A stretch of DNA of 64,000 nt, taken from the NCBI RefSeq assembly GCF_029894125.1, contig NZ_JARXYZ010000016.1, positions 106,125 through 170,124 of the forward strand, in the 5' to 3' direction. A program made the translations under genes and the position numbers. This document shows, in pieces, positions 8,908 to 16,789 of the stretch. The notes below the pieces were generated by a model, which saw only the letters and a list, made by a program, of their open reading frames with translations, did no database searches and was not told where the DNA came from. Source of the DNA: Kitasatospora sp. MAA19 (GTDB lineage: Bacteria; Actinomycetota; Actinomycetes; Streptomycetales; Streptomycetaceae). Each line of letters starts with the position of its first letter. The stretch's first letter is position 1.

Positions 8908-8924
8908 GGTGTGACATTTTATTA
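8908..8924 (-). promoter_or_regulatory. Candidate promoter/operator of the deaminase-epimerase transcription unit
   Basis: Read on the minus strand this is taataaaatgtcacacc: an AT-rich -10-like block joined to ATGTCACA, the motif also found upstream of the GntR gene and of the dehydrogenase subunit gene at 11961. The position, 18-34 bp before the chosen start codon, fits repression by occlusion of the promoter. Confidence 0.5.
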
Positions 8925-8971
8925 GAGGGGAGGGGCCGGAGACAAGAGTCCCCGGCCCACAGGTTCGAAAA

Positions 8972-8987
8972 CCGGCCCTAGGGCCGG
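8972..8987. repeat. Perfect 16-bp palindrome
   Basis: ccggccctagggccgg has no loop and contains the rare tetranucleotide CTAG at its centre. It sits between the stop of the FAD oxidoreductase gene (8995) and the start of the deaminase unit, so it may take part in termination or be a protein-binding site. Confidence 0.35.
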
Positions 8988-8994
8988 ACAGGCC

Positions 8995-10419
8995 CTAGCC
9001 CTCGCCGGACGGCCCGGCCGCCAGCTGCGAGAGCGGCACCGGGCAGGCCAGCGGCCGCCGGTCCGGCCCAGGCTCACCCGGACCGGCCAGGCAGGCCACG
9101 GCCGGACCGCACATCCGGCCCTGACACCAGCCCATCCCGGCCCGGGTGAGCAGCTTGACGGTGCGCGGATCGCCCGCGCCCAGCTCGTCCACGGCCTCCC
9201 GGATCCTCGCGACCGGCACCTCCTCGCACCGGCAGACGTCGGTGTCCGGCCGCAGCCAGCCCGTCCAGCCGGGGCCGGGCCGGTGGGCCGCGGCCATCAG
9301 CTCGGCGAACTTCCGCAGCCGGGTCCGGCGGCGCAGCAGCGCGGGCTTCGGCACCCGGTCGGCCACGGCGTGCGCGGCCAGTTCGCCCTCGACGATCGCG
9401 AGATCCGCGCCGCCGACGCCGTTGGTCTCCCCCGCCGACCACAGGCCGGGCACGGTGGTGCGCAGCCGGGCGTCGACCCGGAGTCCGACCGCGCCGTCCG
9501 GTGCGGTCCGGGTGGCCGCGCCGAGTTCGGTCGCCAGGTCGATCTGCGGCAGCAGTCCGTGGCCCACGGCGACGGCGTCACAGTCGATCCGGCGCTCCGT
9601 GCCGGGCACCGGCCGCCACTCGGCGTCCAGCCGGGCCACCGTGACGGCGGTGACCCGCTCGGTCCCGTGCGCCTCGACGACGGCGCTGCGCGGACGCAGC
9701 CGGACGCCGTGCCGCAGCAGCACGCCCCCGTGCCCGGCGCCCTCGACGAGCTTGGCGGGGACGGCCGCCAGTACGCCCGGGCGCCGGGCGTAGCCGAGGT
9801 AGTCGGTGGCCTCGACCACCGCGGGCACCTCGGCCCCGGCGGTGACCAGCGAGGACGCCGCCGCGAGCAGCAGCGGCCCGCTGCCGGCCACCACGATCCG
9901 CCGCCCGGGCAGCACCAGCCCGGCCTTGAGCATGGCCTGTGCGCCGCCCGCGGTGACCACCCCGGGCAGGGTCCAGCCGGGGAACGGCAGCTGCCGCTCG
10001 TACGCGCCGGTGGCGAGCAGCACGGAGCGGGCCGGGACGGTGGTCCGGTCGGCGGCCTCCGGCCCGCGCGTCACGTGCACGGCGAAGCCGTCGGCGGTCC
10101 GCTCCAGCGCCCACACCTGGTGCCCGCCGCGGAAGCGGACCCGCTCGGCCCGCTCGTGCGCGGCGAGCCGGTCGGCCAGTCCGGTGTAGACGGACCAGCC
10201 GTGGTGGAGCCGGTCCGGGCGGGCCGCGCCGAGGCCGGGCGCGGGGTGGCGGTAGTACTGCCCGCCGGTGTCGCGGCCGCCGTCCAGCAGGACGCAGCGC
10301 AGCCCGAGGTCGGCGGCGGTGACGGCGGCGGCGAGCCCGGCCGGGCCGGCACCGACCACCGCGAGGTCGTACCGGGCGGACTGCGGCGCTTCCACGGGCT
10401 CAGACGGCGAGGTCGGCAC
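8995..10419 (-). CDS. D-hydroxyproline dehydrogenase, FAD/NAD(P) subunit with BFD-type [2Fe-2S] domain
   Basis: Flavoprotein of 474 residues. An N-terminal dinucleotide fold (DLAVVGAGPAGLAAAV, about 18-33) and a second nucleotide-binding site (RIVVAGSGPLLLAAA) are followed by a C-terminal domain with four cysteines in CRCEE and GMGWCQGRMCG (about 400-440). That is the bacterioferritin-associated-ferredoxin-like [2Fe-2S] fold. Together with the small ferredoxin and DAO-like subunits upstream it resembles the heteromeric D-hydroxyproline dehydrogenase/HcnABC type, passing electrons from cis-4-hydroxy-D-proline to an acceptor. The GTG at 10419 follows AGGAGG at a nine-base distance and overlaps the upstream ferredoxin gene by 20 bp; a second GTG at 10395 is possible. 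Confidence 0.88.
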   Translation of the reverse strand: MPTSPSEPVEAPQSARYDLAVVGAGPAGLAAAVTAADLGLRCVLLDGGRDTGGQYYRHPAPGLGAARPDRLHHGWSVYTGLADRLAAHERAERVRFRGGHQVWALERTADGFAVHVTRGPEAADRTTVPARSVLLATGAYERQLPFPGWTLPGVVTAGGAQAMLKAGLVLPGRRIVVAGSGPLLLAAASSLVTAGAEVPAVVEATDYLGYARRPGVLAAVPAKLVEGAGHGGVLLRHGVRLRPRSAVVEAHGTERVTAVTVARLDAEWRPVPGTERRIDCDAVAVGHGLLPQIDLATELGAATRTAPDGAVGLRVDARLRTTVPGLWSAGETNGVGGADLAIVEGELAAHAVADRVPKPALLRRRTRLRKFAELMAAAHRPGPGWTGWLRPDTDVCRCEEVPVARIREAVDELGAGDPRTVKLLTRAGMGWCQGRMCGPAVACLAGPGEPGPDRRPLACPVPLSQLAAGPSGEG

Positions 10420-10714
10420 GGCCGTTGCCCTCCTGGGTGGTCACGGTGGTGCCGGGCTCGGCGGGGAGCAGGCAGGTGCGCTGGTTGGGGCGGCCGTCGA
10501 CGGTGGCCAGGCAGTCGAAGCAGGCGCCGATGCCGCAGAACACGCCGCGCGGCCGGCCGCCGACCCGGGTGGTGCGCCAGGCGAGCACGCCGTCGGCCCA
10601 GAGCGCGGCGGCGATCGACTGTCCGGGCAGGGCCGGGACGGGTCGGCCGTCGAACTCGATGTGGTGGGCGGGGCCGGGCTCGGCCCCGACCAGCTCGGCG
10701 GGGGTGCGGCGCAT
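10400..10714 (-). CDS. D-hydroxyproline dehydrogenase, small [2Fe-2S] ferredoxin subunit
   Basis: A 104-residue protein of the plant-type/HcnA-like (2Fe-2S)-binding family. Cysteines lie in FCGIGACFDCLATV and RTCLLP (about residues 56-80), giving the C-x4-C-x2-C...C pattern for a [2Fe-2S] cluster. It is encoded between the FAD-dependent DAO-like subunit and the NAD/FAD subunit and overlaps the latter, so the three products are made together and most likely form one complex. Start ATG preceded by GGAGAGG. Confidence 0.88.
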   Translation of the reverse strand: MRRTPAELVGAEPGPAHHIEFDGRPVPALPGQSIAAALWADGVLAWRTTRVGGRPRGVFCGIGACFDCLATVDGRPNQRTCLLPAEPGTTVTTQEGNGRADLAV

Positions 10715-10785
10715 CAGCGGCCTCTCCGTTCCGGGGGTGGTCGACAGGGGGGTGCGGGGGGTCGGACGCAGGTCGAGGAGCCGGT

Positions 10786-11961
10786 TCAGGCGTCCGTACC
10801 GGTGTCCGCCGGGAAGCGGTCCGCGCGGAACGGCGCGAGGTCGAGTTCCGGCCGCTTGCCGGTCAGCTGCTCGCTGATCAGCAGGCCGGTCGCCGGGGCC
10901 AGCCCGATGCCGGCGCCCTCGTGCCCGCAGGCGTGGTGGAGCCCGGGCACCCGGGGGTCCTCGCCGATCGCCGGCAGGTGGTCCGGCAGGTACGGGCGAA
11001 AGCCCCGGTAGGTGCGCATCACGGTGACGTCCGCGAGCACCGGGAACAGCGCCGCGGCCTGTGCGGCGAGCCGCCGCAGCGCCTCCTGGGAGAGGGTCCG
11101 GTCGAAGCCGACCCGCTCGCGACTGGCGCCGATCAGCACCGGCCCGCCGGGGGTGCCCTCGACCACGGCGGAGGTCTGCAGCCCGGCCGAGCCGCTGGCG
11201 ACGTCGGCCACGTAGTCGGCGGCGTAGACCTTGTGCCGGACGATCCGCGGCAGCGGCTCGGTGACCAGGACGAAGCCGCGGCGGGGCATCACCGGCAGGT
11301 GCGCCCCGGCCAGCCGGGCCAGTTCGCCGCCCCAGGTGCCGGCCGCGTTGACCACGGCGGGGGCGTCCAGCCGGCGGCGGTCGGTCCGCACGCCGCGCAC
11401 GGCGCCGTCCGGCCCCCGGAGCACGGCGGTGACGGTCTCGCCGGTGATCAGCTCGGCGCCCATCCGGCGGGCCTCGCGCAGCAGGTGGGCGGCGGCGAGG
11501 GCGGGCTGGACCTGGGCGTCCTGCGGGTAGTGGAAGCCGCCGGCCAGACCGGGGGCGAGGTGCGGCTCCAGGTCGCGCAGCCGCTCGGCGGGGACCTCCT
11601 CGGCGGTGACGCCGACGGCGGCCTGCCCGGCGGCGAAGGCCCGCAGCGCGTCCTGCCCGGCCGCGGTGGCGGAGACCACCACGCCGCCCTTGGGCTCGTA
11701 CTCCATGGCCGCGCCGAAGCGCTCGGCGAGCTCGCGCCAGAGCCGGGTGCTGAGCAGCGCGAGGTCGAGCTCGGGCCCGGGCTCCTTGTCGGAGACCAGC
11801 AGGTTGCCCTCACCGGCGCCGGTGGTGCCGCCGGCCACCGGCCCGCGGTCGACGACGGCGACGGTGAGCCCGGCGCGGGCCGCGTAGTAGGCGCAGGCGG
11901 CGCCGACCACGCCGGCGCCGACCACGACGACGTCCAGGGGAGGTCTCTGGGTCTTCAGCAC
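10786..11961 (-). CDS. D-hydroxyproline dehydrogenase, DAO-type FAD catalytic subunit
   Basis: FAD-dependent oxidoreductase of the DAO family, 391 residues. The ADP-binding fold is VVVVGAGVVGAACAYY (about 11-26), and the C-terminal FAD-contact region reads HACGHEGAGIGLAPATGLLI (about 349-368). In hydroxyproline clusters this subunit oxidises cis-4-hydroxy-D-proline to Δ1-pyrroline-4-hydroxy-2-carboxylate. It is the first gene of its unit. The GTG start has no ribosome-binding site and lies only a few bases downstream of a -10-like TATTAC, so the mRNA is probably leaderless. An ATGTCACAT palindrome overlaps the promoter. Confidence 0.88.
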   Translation of the reverse strand: MLKTQRPPLDVVVVGAGVVGAACAYYAARAGLTVAVVDRGPVAGGTTGAGEGNLLVSDKEPGPELDLALLSTRLWRELAERFGAAMEYEPKGGVVVSATAAGQDALRAFAAGQAAVGVTAEEVPAERLRDLEPHLAPGLAGGFHYPQDAQVQPALAAAHLLREARRMGAELITGETVTAVLRGPDGAVRGVRTDRRRLDAPAVVNAAGTWGGELARLAGAHLPVMPRRGFVLVTEPLPRIVRHKVYAADYVADVASGSAGLQTSAVVEGTPGGPVLIGASRERVGFDRTLSQEALRRLAAQAAALFPVLADVTVMRTYRGFRPYLPDHLPAIGEDPRVPGLHHACGHEGAGIGLAPATGLLISEQLTGKRPELDLAPFRADRFPADTGTDA

Positions 11962-11979
11962 GTCGGTAATATGTCACAT
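11962..11979 (-). promoter_or_regulatory. Promoter/operator of the D-hydroxyproline dehydrogenase unit
   Basis: On the plus strand 11971-11979 reads atgtcacat, palindromic apart from its central base. On the minus strand it abuts TATTAC, a -10-like hexamer about six bases before the GTG at 11961. This is the best of three ATGTCAC sites in the cluster and could be where the GntR regulator binds. Confidence 0.5.
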
Positions 11980-12035
11980 GCCATCCACCCTGCCAAGACC
12001 ATCCGGCCGAATCCCGAACCGGACCGGAACAGCGC

Positions 12036-12074
12036 AAAAGCCCCGGCCCGCCGCGTCGGGCGGCGGGCCGGGGC
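12036..12074 (-). terminator. Rho-independent terminator after tatC
   Basis: A 14-bp G+C stem (12040-12053 with 12061-12074, seven-base loop) is followed on the minus strand by TTTT (12036-12039). It lies about 40 bp past the tatC stop and separates the tat/paf operon from the hydroxyproline cluster. Confidence 0.75.
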
Positions 12075-12114
12075 CCCGGGCGTGTGGCACACGCCCTCAC
12101 GATGCGCTACCGGC

Positions 12115-13056
12115 TCAGGTGATGTCGTCGATCTGCTCGTGGCGGGCGGCCGGCACCGGGGCTCCGGCCGCCGGCGCGGTCGAGGCCTCGACCATCTCGG
12201 CACCGGCCACCGGCTGCACCGAGAGGTCCAGCTGCGAGGCCTCCTCGTCGCTCAGCCCGGCATCGGGGTTCCGGCGGAGCTTGCGCTTGTCGTTGAACAA
12301 CGCGATGGCCACCGCGATGAAGTAGAGCGCCCAGATCGGCGCGGCCAGGACGAGCATGCTCACCGGATCGGCACTCGGCGTCGCGAAGGCCGCGAAGACC
12401 GTGATGCCCATGACCATGCCGCGCCACCAGCCGAGCAGCCGCTTGCCGGTGACCATGCCGACCATGTTCAGCATCACGAGCAGCAGCGGGAACTCGAAGG
12501 CCAGGCCGAAGACCAGCACCATCCGGGTGGCGATGTCGAGGTAGTCCTCGGGCGGCAGGATCGGCGTGGTGTGGTTCGGGGTGAACGAGATCAGCACGTC
12601 GACGGTGGTCGGCAGGACCAGGATGGCGCAGCCCACACCGGCCAGGAAGAGCGGTGCCCCGGCGGCCATGAAGATGACCGCGTACTTCTTCTCGTGCTTG
12701 TGCAGACCGGGCGCCACGAAGGCCCAGACCTGGTAGAGCCAGATCGGCACGGTCGCGACCACACCGGCCGTCAGCGACACCTTGAGCATCCAGGTGAAAC
12801 CGGCGGTCAGACCGATGTTGGAGACCTGGGCGCACTTGCCGTGGTACTGGTCGGCGGTGTCCGGCGTGCAGTGCGGCAGCGGCGTGAGCAGGAAGTCCTC
12901 GATCTTCTTGTGGTAGATCGCCGCGATGATCGTGATCACCACGATCGCCAGGACCGACTTGACCACGCGGTTGCGAAGTTCCCGCAGGTGGTCGGCGAGG
13001 GCCATCCGCCCCTCAGGATCCTTGGACGCCTTCGACGCCTTGGAGAGCTTGCTCAA
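12115..13056 (-). CDS. tatC: Twin-arginine translocase subunit TatC
   Basis: Polytopic inner-membrane receptor of the Tat protein export system, 313 residues with six predicted helices. Family hallmarks include the N-terminal MALADHLRELRNRVV, the periplasmic loop after helix 1 with two cysteines, the stretch GLHKHEKK near LYQVWAFVAPG, and FGLAFEFPLLLVML. The C-terminal tail (about 265-313) is a hydrophilic extension typical of streptomycetes. The TTG at 13056 with GAGGA upstream is preferred because known homologues carry a short charged stretch before HLREL; an internal ATG at residue 18 also has a ribosome-binding site. It is the last gene of the pafB-pafC-tatA-tatC run. Confidence 0.95.
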   Translation of the reverse strand: MSKLSKASKASKDPEGRMALADHLRELRNRVVKSVLAIVVITIIAAIYHKKIEDFLLTPLPHCTPDTADQYHGKCAQVSNIGLTAGFTWMLKVSLTAGVVATVPIWLYQVWAFVAPGLHKHEKKYAVIFMAAGAPLFLAGVGCAILVLPTTVDVLISFTPNHTTPILPPEDYLDIATRMVLVFGLAFEFPLLLVMLNMVGMVTGKRLLGWWRGMVMGITVFAAFATPSADPVSMLVLAAPIWALYFIAVAIALFNDKRKLRRNPDAGLSDEEASQLDLSVQPVAGAEMVEASTAPAAGAPVPAARHEQIDDIT

Positions 13057-13132
13057 CCCCGGTCCTCAACTCGTGCGTCGAGGCCCGCCGGTCGACGGGC
13101 CTCCGTGGTCGCGTTCGTCACGTGCGCCGCGC

Positions 13133-13450
13133 TCAGTGCGGGCGGTCGCCGTCGGGCGCGGACGGCCCGGCGGTGGGCTCGGCCACCGGACGGGCCGTGC
13201 CCGACGCGCCCGGAGCGGCCTGGATGGTCCTGGCCGCGGTCGTCGCCGGACCACCGTCGACCTGCGCCGCCGGGGGCGGCGTCGCGGCGTCGCCCTCCTC
13301 GGCGCCGTCCGAGCGCATCGCCCTGGCCTCGCTCTTCAGGATCCGCATCGACTTCCCGAGCGAACGCGCCAGATCGGGCAGCCGCTTCGCGCCGAACAGC
13401 AGGACGGCGAAAACCACGACCACCACGATCGCGGTCATCGAGATACGCAT
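13133..13450 (-). CDS. tatA: Twin-arginine translocase pore subunit TatA
   Basis: 105-residue single-span membrane protein. The N-terminal helix MTAIVVVVVFAVLLFGAKRL is followed by the FGAKRLPDLARSLGKS hinge and amphipathic helix, then a long Pro/Ala/Gly-rich acidic tail (about 50-105). TatA oligomers form the protein-conducting element recruited by TatC. The gene is 76 bp upstream of tatC in the same orientation. Start ATG at 13450; a second ATG four codons on is possible. Confidence 0.95.
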   Translation of the reverse strand: MRISMTAIVVVVVFAVLLFGAKRLPDLARSLGKSMRILKSEARAMRSDGAEEGDAATPPPAAQVDGGPATTAARTIQAAPGASGTARPVAEPTAGPSAPDGDRPH

Positions 13451-13661
13451 GCGCGACCACCTTCACTCATGGCGACCCGTCGGGCCGCCCGCCGCGGATG
13501 GTAACCGCTGCGGATGACGCCACGACGACGGCCTCCCTAACAGGACAGCGACCCCCGTTCGCCGTGAAGCAGTGCAGGAGCCACCTGAGAGCGTAACCCG
13601 CCCGGGCCTCCCGGCAGCAGCCCCGTCCCACCGACGGCCCCACTGTGCTACCGGACCGGCC

Positions 13662-13838
13662 CTACCGGCCGGGCACGGCCGAGGCCAGGTCCCCCGCCGC
13701 CTCGGCCAGCGCCCGCGAGGCCGCGTCCACGCCCTTGGCCAGCGCCCGCACGTCCAGCCAGAGCCGGATCGCGAGCGCCCCGAGGACCAGCAGGCCCGCG
13801 GTGGCGAGCAGGACGGCGGCGACGAGCATCCAGGACAT
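13662..13838 (-). CDS. Small single-span membrane protein, unrecognised
   Basis: 58 residues beginning MSWMLVAAVLLATAGLLVLG: one transmembrane helix (about 3-28) followed by an amphipathic, Ala-rich cytoplasmic or external tail with a coiled-coil look. Its position between the zinc-ribbon protein and tatA, all co-oriented, suggests it belongs to the same operon. The start is the ATG at 13838; an earlier ATG at 13862 would add eight residues without a helix. Function unknown. Confidence 0.65.
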   Translation of the reverse strand: MSWMLVAAVLLATAGLLVLGALAIRLWLDVRALAKGVDAASRALAEAAGDLASAVPGR

Positions 13839-13883
13839 GCGCCCCACCCTATACGGGCCCACCTGCGGCTCCGGCCGGGTGCG

Positions 13884-14114
13884 CTACCCCTCGGCCGGGA
13901 CGAGCCGCATGGTGCGGACCCCGGCACCGGTGAGCGCCGCGACGATCTTCTCCCCGGCCGGCTTGCGCACCGCCGCCCCGCAGAGCGGACAGCCGAAGCT
14001 GTAGTACGCCTGGGCCGGGGTACGACCGAGGGTCAGCCGGAACTCCTCGGCCGGGAGCTCGACCTTCTCCCGGCACTCGGAGCAGTACACCTTGAATCTG
14101 GTCCCGGGCTCCAC
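13884..14114 (-). CDS. Small zinc-ribbon protein
   Basis: 76 residues with two CxxC pairs, VYCSECREK (about 10-18) and FGCPLCGAA (about 40-48), the pattern of a zinc ribbon. It lies four bases after the pafC stop, so it is very likely co-transcribed with pafB and pafC. I do not know a characterised homologue; a nucleic-acid or protein-binding role is only a guess. Confidence 0.75.
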   Translation of the reverse strand: MEPGTRFKVYCSECREKVELPAEEFRLTLGRTPAQAYYSFGCPLCGAAVRKPAGEKIVAALTGAGVRTMRLVPAEG

Positions 14115-14117
14115 CGA

Positions 14118-15092
14118 TCAGACCTGCCGCTCCCCGCCGACCGTCGGCTCGCCGTAGGCGGCCAGCGCCTCCAGGGCGGCCGCGCGGGCCTGTCCGGCCA
14201 GCTCGGGCGGCGAGACGATCCGGCCGTCCCGGCCCAGCCGCAGCGCCAGCGGGCGCAGCTGGGAGGGGTCGGCGCTGCGCAGGGTGATCCGCAGTCCGCC
14301 GTCGGGCAGTTCCTCGGCCCGGTCGTGGGTGTAGTACTCGGCCACCCAGCGCCCACCGGAGGAGACCTCGACGACCACCTCGGGGTCGTCCGCGGACGGG
14401 TTGACCAGCCCGCCGCTCAGGTCGCGCGGCTCGCGCCGGGGCGGGTCGGCCGGGACGTCCAGCACCCGGATCTCGGCGACCCGGTCCAGCCGGAACATCC
14501 GGTGGTCCTCGGAGGTGCGGCACCAGGCCTCGAGGTAGGTGTGGCCCTCGGTGAGCAGCCGGATCGGGTCGACCTCGCGCTCGGTCATCCCGCCGCGCCC
14601 GTGCGAGTAGTAGCGCAGCCACAGCCGGCGCCCCTCGCTGAGCGCGCGGTCGATGTCCGCGAACACGTGGCCCTCCGCCTCGAAGGTCACGCCGACCCGG
14701 GCGCTGCCGGCGGCGCTCTCTCCGGCCGCGTTCTCGATCTTGACGACGGCCCGGGTGAGCGCCTCGCGGTCGCCCGCCCGCAGGCCGGGCAGGCCGGCCA
14801 CCGCACGGGCGGCGACCAGCAGCGCGGTGGCCTCGTCGGCGGCCAGGCGCAGCGGCTGGGCCACGTCGTCGACGTTGTGCCACCAGATCCGCTCGCCGTC
14901 GGTGTCGATGTCGAGCAGGTCGCCGCCGCGGAAGCTGGTGCCGCACATCGGCAGCACGTTGAGGTCCCCGATCAGCTCGCGCTCGGAGATCCCGAAGGCG
15001 CGGGCCACCTCGGCCACCTCGGCGCCGGGGCGCTCGCGCAGGTAAGTGACCAGCGACAGCATCCGCCTGGTCTGGTCGATCGCGTTGCTCAC
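14118..15092 (-). CDS. pafC: WYL-domain transcriptional activator PafC
   Basis: 324-residue regulator with an N-terminal winged HTH-like segment (about 1-60), a WYL domain (about 150-230, with LWLRYYSHGRGGMTEREVDP) and a C-terminal WCX extension. PafB and PafC form a heterodimer that activates the LexA-independent DNA damage response in mycobacteria, sensing single-stranded DNA through the WYL domains. The gene starts at a GTG overlapping the pafB stop by four bases. Confidence 0.92.
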   Translation of the reverse strand: MSNAIDQTRRMLSLVTYLRERPGAEVAEVARAFGISERELIGDLNVLPMCGTSFRGGDLLDIDTDGERIWWHNVDDVAQPLRLAADEATALLVAARAVAGLPGLRAGDREALTRAVVKIENAAGESAAGSARVGVTFEAEGHVFADIDRALSEGRRLWLRYYSHGRGGMTEREVDPIRLLTEGHTYLEAWCRTSEDHRMFRLDRVAEIRVLDVPADPPRREPRDLSGGLVNPSADDPEVVVEVSSGGRWVAEYYTHDRAEELPDGGLRITLRSADPSQLRPLALRLGRDGRIVSPPELAGQARAAALEALAAYGEPTVGGERQV

Positions 15093-16066
15093 GCCCGCAC
15101 TCCTTCACTCAGCCCGGCGACGGCCCGCAGCCGGTCGATCACGTCGGCCCGCAGCTCCTCGGGGCCGAGCACCAGCACGTCCGGCCCGAACTCCGCGAGG
15201 TCGGCGCCCAGCCCGTTGCCGTACGGGATCTCCAGTTCGTCCCAGTCCTCGTCCACCCGCGAGCTGCTCAGCGCCTTGGTGCGCAGCGGGAAGCCCGCCC
15301 CCCGGCGGACCCGGACGGAGGCGGTGGCGGTGGCGCCCTCACCGGCGAACTTCGCGACGGTGGCGCGGACGTCCACGTGCTCGGGCACGGTGCCGAGGAA
15401 CGCGCCGGACTTGGCCCGGACCTTGCCGATGATCCGGCTGAGCCGGAACACCCGGGCGTCGCCGCGGTCGCGGTCCCACCCCGCCAGGTACCAGTGCCCG
15501 CGCCAGCACTCCAGTGCCCACGGCTCGACGCTGCGCAGTTCGACGGCGGCGGCGCCGGCCTTGCGGTACTCGAAGCCGACCGCTCGGCGGTCCCGGGCGG
15601 CGGTGAGCAGCGGCTCGAACGCGGCCTCCCGGGCGGGGATGCGCGGCTCCAGGGCGGTCCGGCCCTCGGGCTCGGCGAACGGCACCCCGGCCGCGCGCAG
15701 CTTCTGCAGCGCGCCGCTGGCCGCGCCGGACATCTTGGCCTGCTGCCAGACCCGGGCGGCCAGGGTCAGCGCGGCCGCCTCCTCGGCGTCCAGCGCGATC
15801 TCGGGCAGCCGGTTGCGGTCGGCGCGGGCCAGGTAGCCGAGTTCGCCGTCCAGGGCGTTCTCGTCCACGTCGATCACCAGGCCGAGTTCCCGCAGGTCGT
15901 CCTTGTCCCGCTCGAACATCCGGTTGAAGGCGTCCTCGCTGCTGTTCTGCCAGGCTTCGCGATACGCCTCGATGGATTCCCGCAGCTCCTTCTTGGAGAG
16001 CGGACGCCTGGTGTTCATCAGGCACAGGGCGAGATTCATCAGCCGCTCTGCCTTGGCGATCGCCAT
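15089..16066 (-). CDS. pafB: WYL-domain transcriptional activator PafB
   Basis: 325-residue partner of PafC. The N-terminal HTH region includes AERLMNLALCLMNTRRPLSK (residues 6-25), typical of PafB. The WYL domain (about 155-225) holds RRAVGFEYRKAG, WALECWRGHWYLAGWDRDRG and RVFRLSRI, and the WCX domain closes the protein. Despite the name (proteasome accessory factor) its known role in mycobacteria is DNA-damage-responsive activation with PafC. It heads the operon running to tatC. Confidence 0.92.
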   Translation of the reverse strand: MAIAKAERLMNLALCLMNTRRPLSKKELRESIEAYREAWQNSSEDAFNRMFERDKDDLRELGLVIDVDENALDGELGYLARADRNRLPEIALDAEEAAALTLAARVWQQAKMSGAASGALQKLRAAGVPFAEPEGRTALEPRIPAREAAFEPLLTAARDRRAVGFEYRKAGAAAVELRSVEPWALECWRGHWYLAGWDRDRGDARVFRLSRIIGKVRAKSGAFLGTVPEHVDVRATVAKFAGEGATATASVRVRRGAGFPLRTKALSSSRVDEDWDELEIPYGNGLGADLAEFGPDVLVLGPEELRADVIDRLRAVAGLSEGVRA

Positions 16067-16199
16067 CGCTGACCCTTCCGGTGTGCCGCGCCGTGCGCGG
16101 GGTGCGCCGCCGGGTAGTCGTCACCCGGCGGGACCGACCGTACCGGTAGCGGTACGCACTGCAAAAGCGGCGTCCGGCACCTGCTCCTCAGGACACGAC

Positions 16200-16233
16200 C
16201 GTGGGCCGAACCCCCGACGGGGTTCGGCCCACG
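16200..16233 (-). terminator. Terminator after the cytosolic FKBP gene
   Basis: Perfect 15-bp stem (16200-16214 with 16219-16233) and a cgac loop begin nine bases beyond the FKBP stop codon. There is no long T run, which is common for terminators in this group. Confidence 0.65.
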
Positions 16234-16242
16234 ACAGCAGGC

Positions 16243-16620
16243 TCAGACGCCCAGCAGGTCGACCACGAAGATCAGGGTCGAGCCCGCCGGGATGAGCGGG
16301 GTCGGCGACTGGTTGCCGTAGCCCAGGTGCGGCGGGATGACCAGCTCGCGGCGGCCGCCGACCTTCATGCCGGCGACGCCCTGGTCCCAGCCCTTGATGA
16401 CCCGGCCCGCGCCCAGCGGGAACGCGAACTCGTTCGGGGTCCGGTTCCAGCTGGCGTCGAACTCCTCGCCGGTCTCGAAGGTCACGCCGACGTAGCGGAC
16501 CTTGACGTTCTGACCCGGCTTGGCCTCGGCCCCGTCACCGACGACGATGTCGCGGATCTGCAGCTCCGCCGGAGCGTCACCGCCCGGGAAGTCGATCTCA
16601 GGCTTCTCGTTGAGGCTCAC
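16243..16620 (-). CDS. FKBP-type peptidyl-prolyl isomerase, cytosolic
   Basis: 125 residues, a single canonical FKBP domain without signal or anchor. Active-site landmarks are intact: VRYVGVTFETGEEFDASW, the FPLGAGRVIKGWDQGVAGMK stretch with the conserved Trp, and LVIPPHLGYG. It should catalyse cis-trans isomerisation of X-Pro bonds in the cytosol. It starts at a GTG with GAGGG upstream. It is the last of three consecutive FKBP genes on the minus strand, which differ in cellular location. Confidence 0.92.
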   Translation of the reverse strand: MSLNEKPEIDFPGGDAPAELQIRDIVVGDGAEAKPGQNVKVRYVGVTFETGEEFDASWNRTPNEFAFPLGAGRVIKGWDQGVAGMKVGGRRELVIPPHLGYGNQSPTPLIPAGSTLIFVVDLLGV

Positions 16621-16789
16621 AGTCCCTCTTCTCGTGCTTCTCGTATTCGCTTGCGGTCACGACCAAGCGGCGGACGCCCGCACCCCGGTCCGTTCCCGGA
16701 CCACGGTACGGGCGCCCGCCGCCCGTACGGGTCCGGCCACGCGGCCGGACCCGAAGGTCACACGCACACCATTGTCACCCGAAAGTGGA

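Noticed and set aside
8891..8917. Upstream ATG start for the DHDPS-family gene
   Set aside because: The ATG lies in the operator motif and has no ribosome-binding site, whereas GTG 8890 has AAGGAG at good spacing.
9283..13596. Very long open frame on the plus strand opposite the dehydrogenase and tat genes
   Set aside because: It is the antisense shadow of several well-supported minus-strand genes, is rich in Arg/Gly/Gln without any domain, and arises because G/C-rich third positions suppress stop codons on the other strand.
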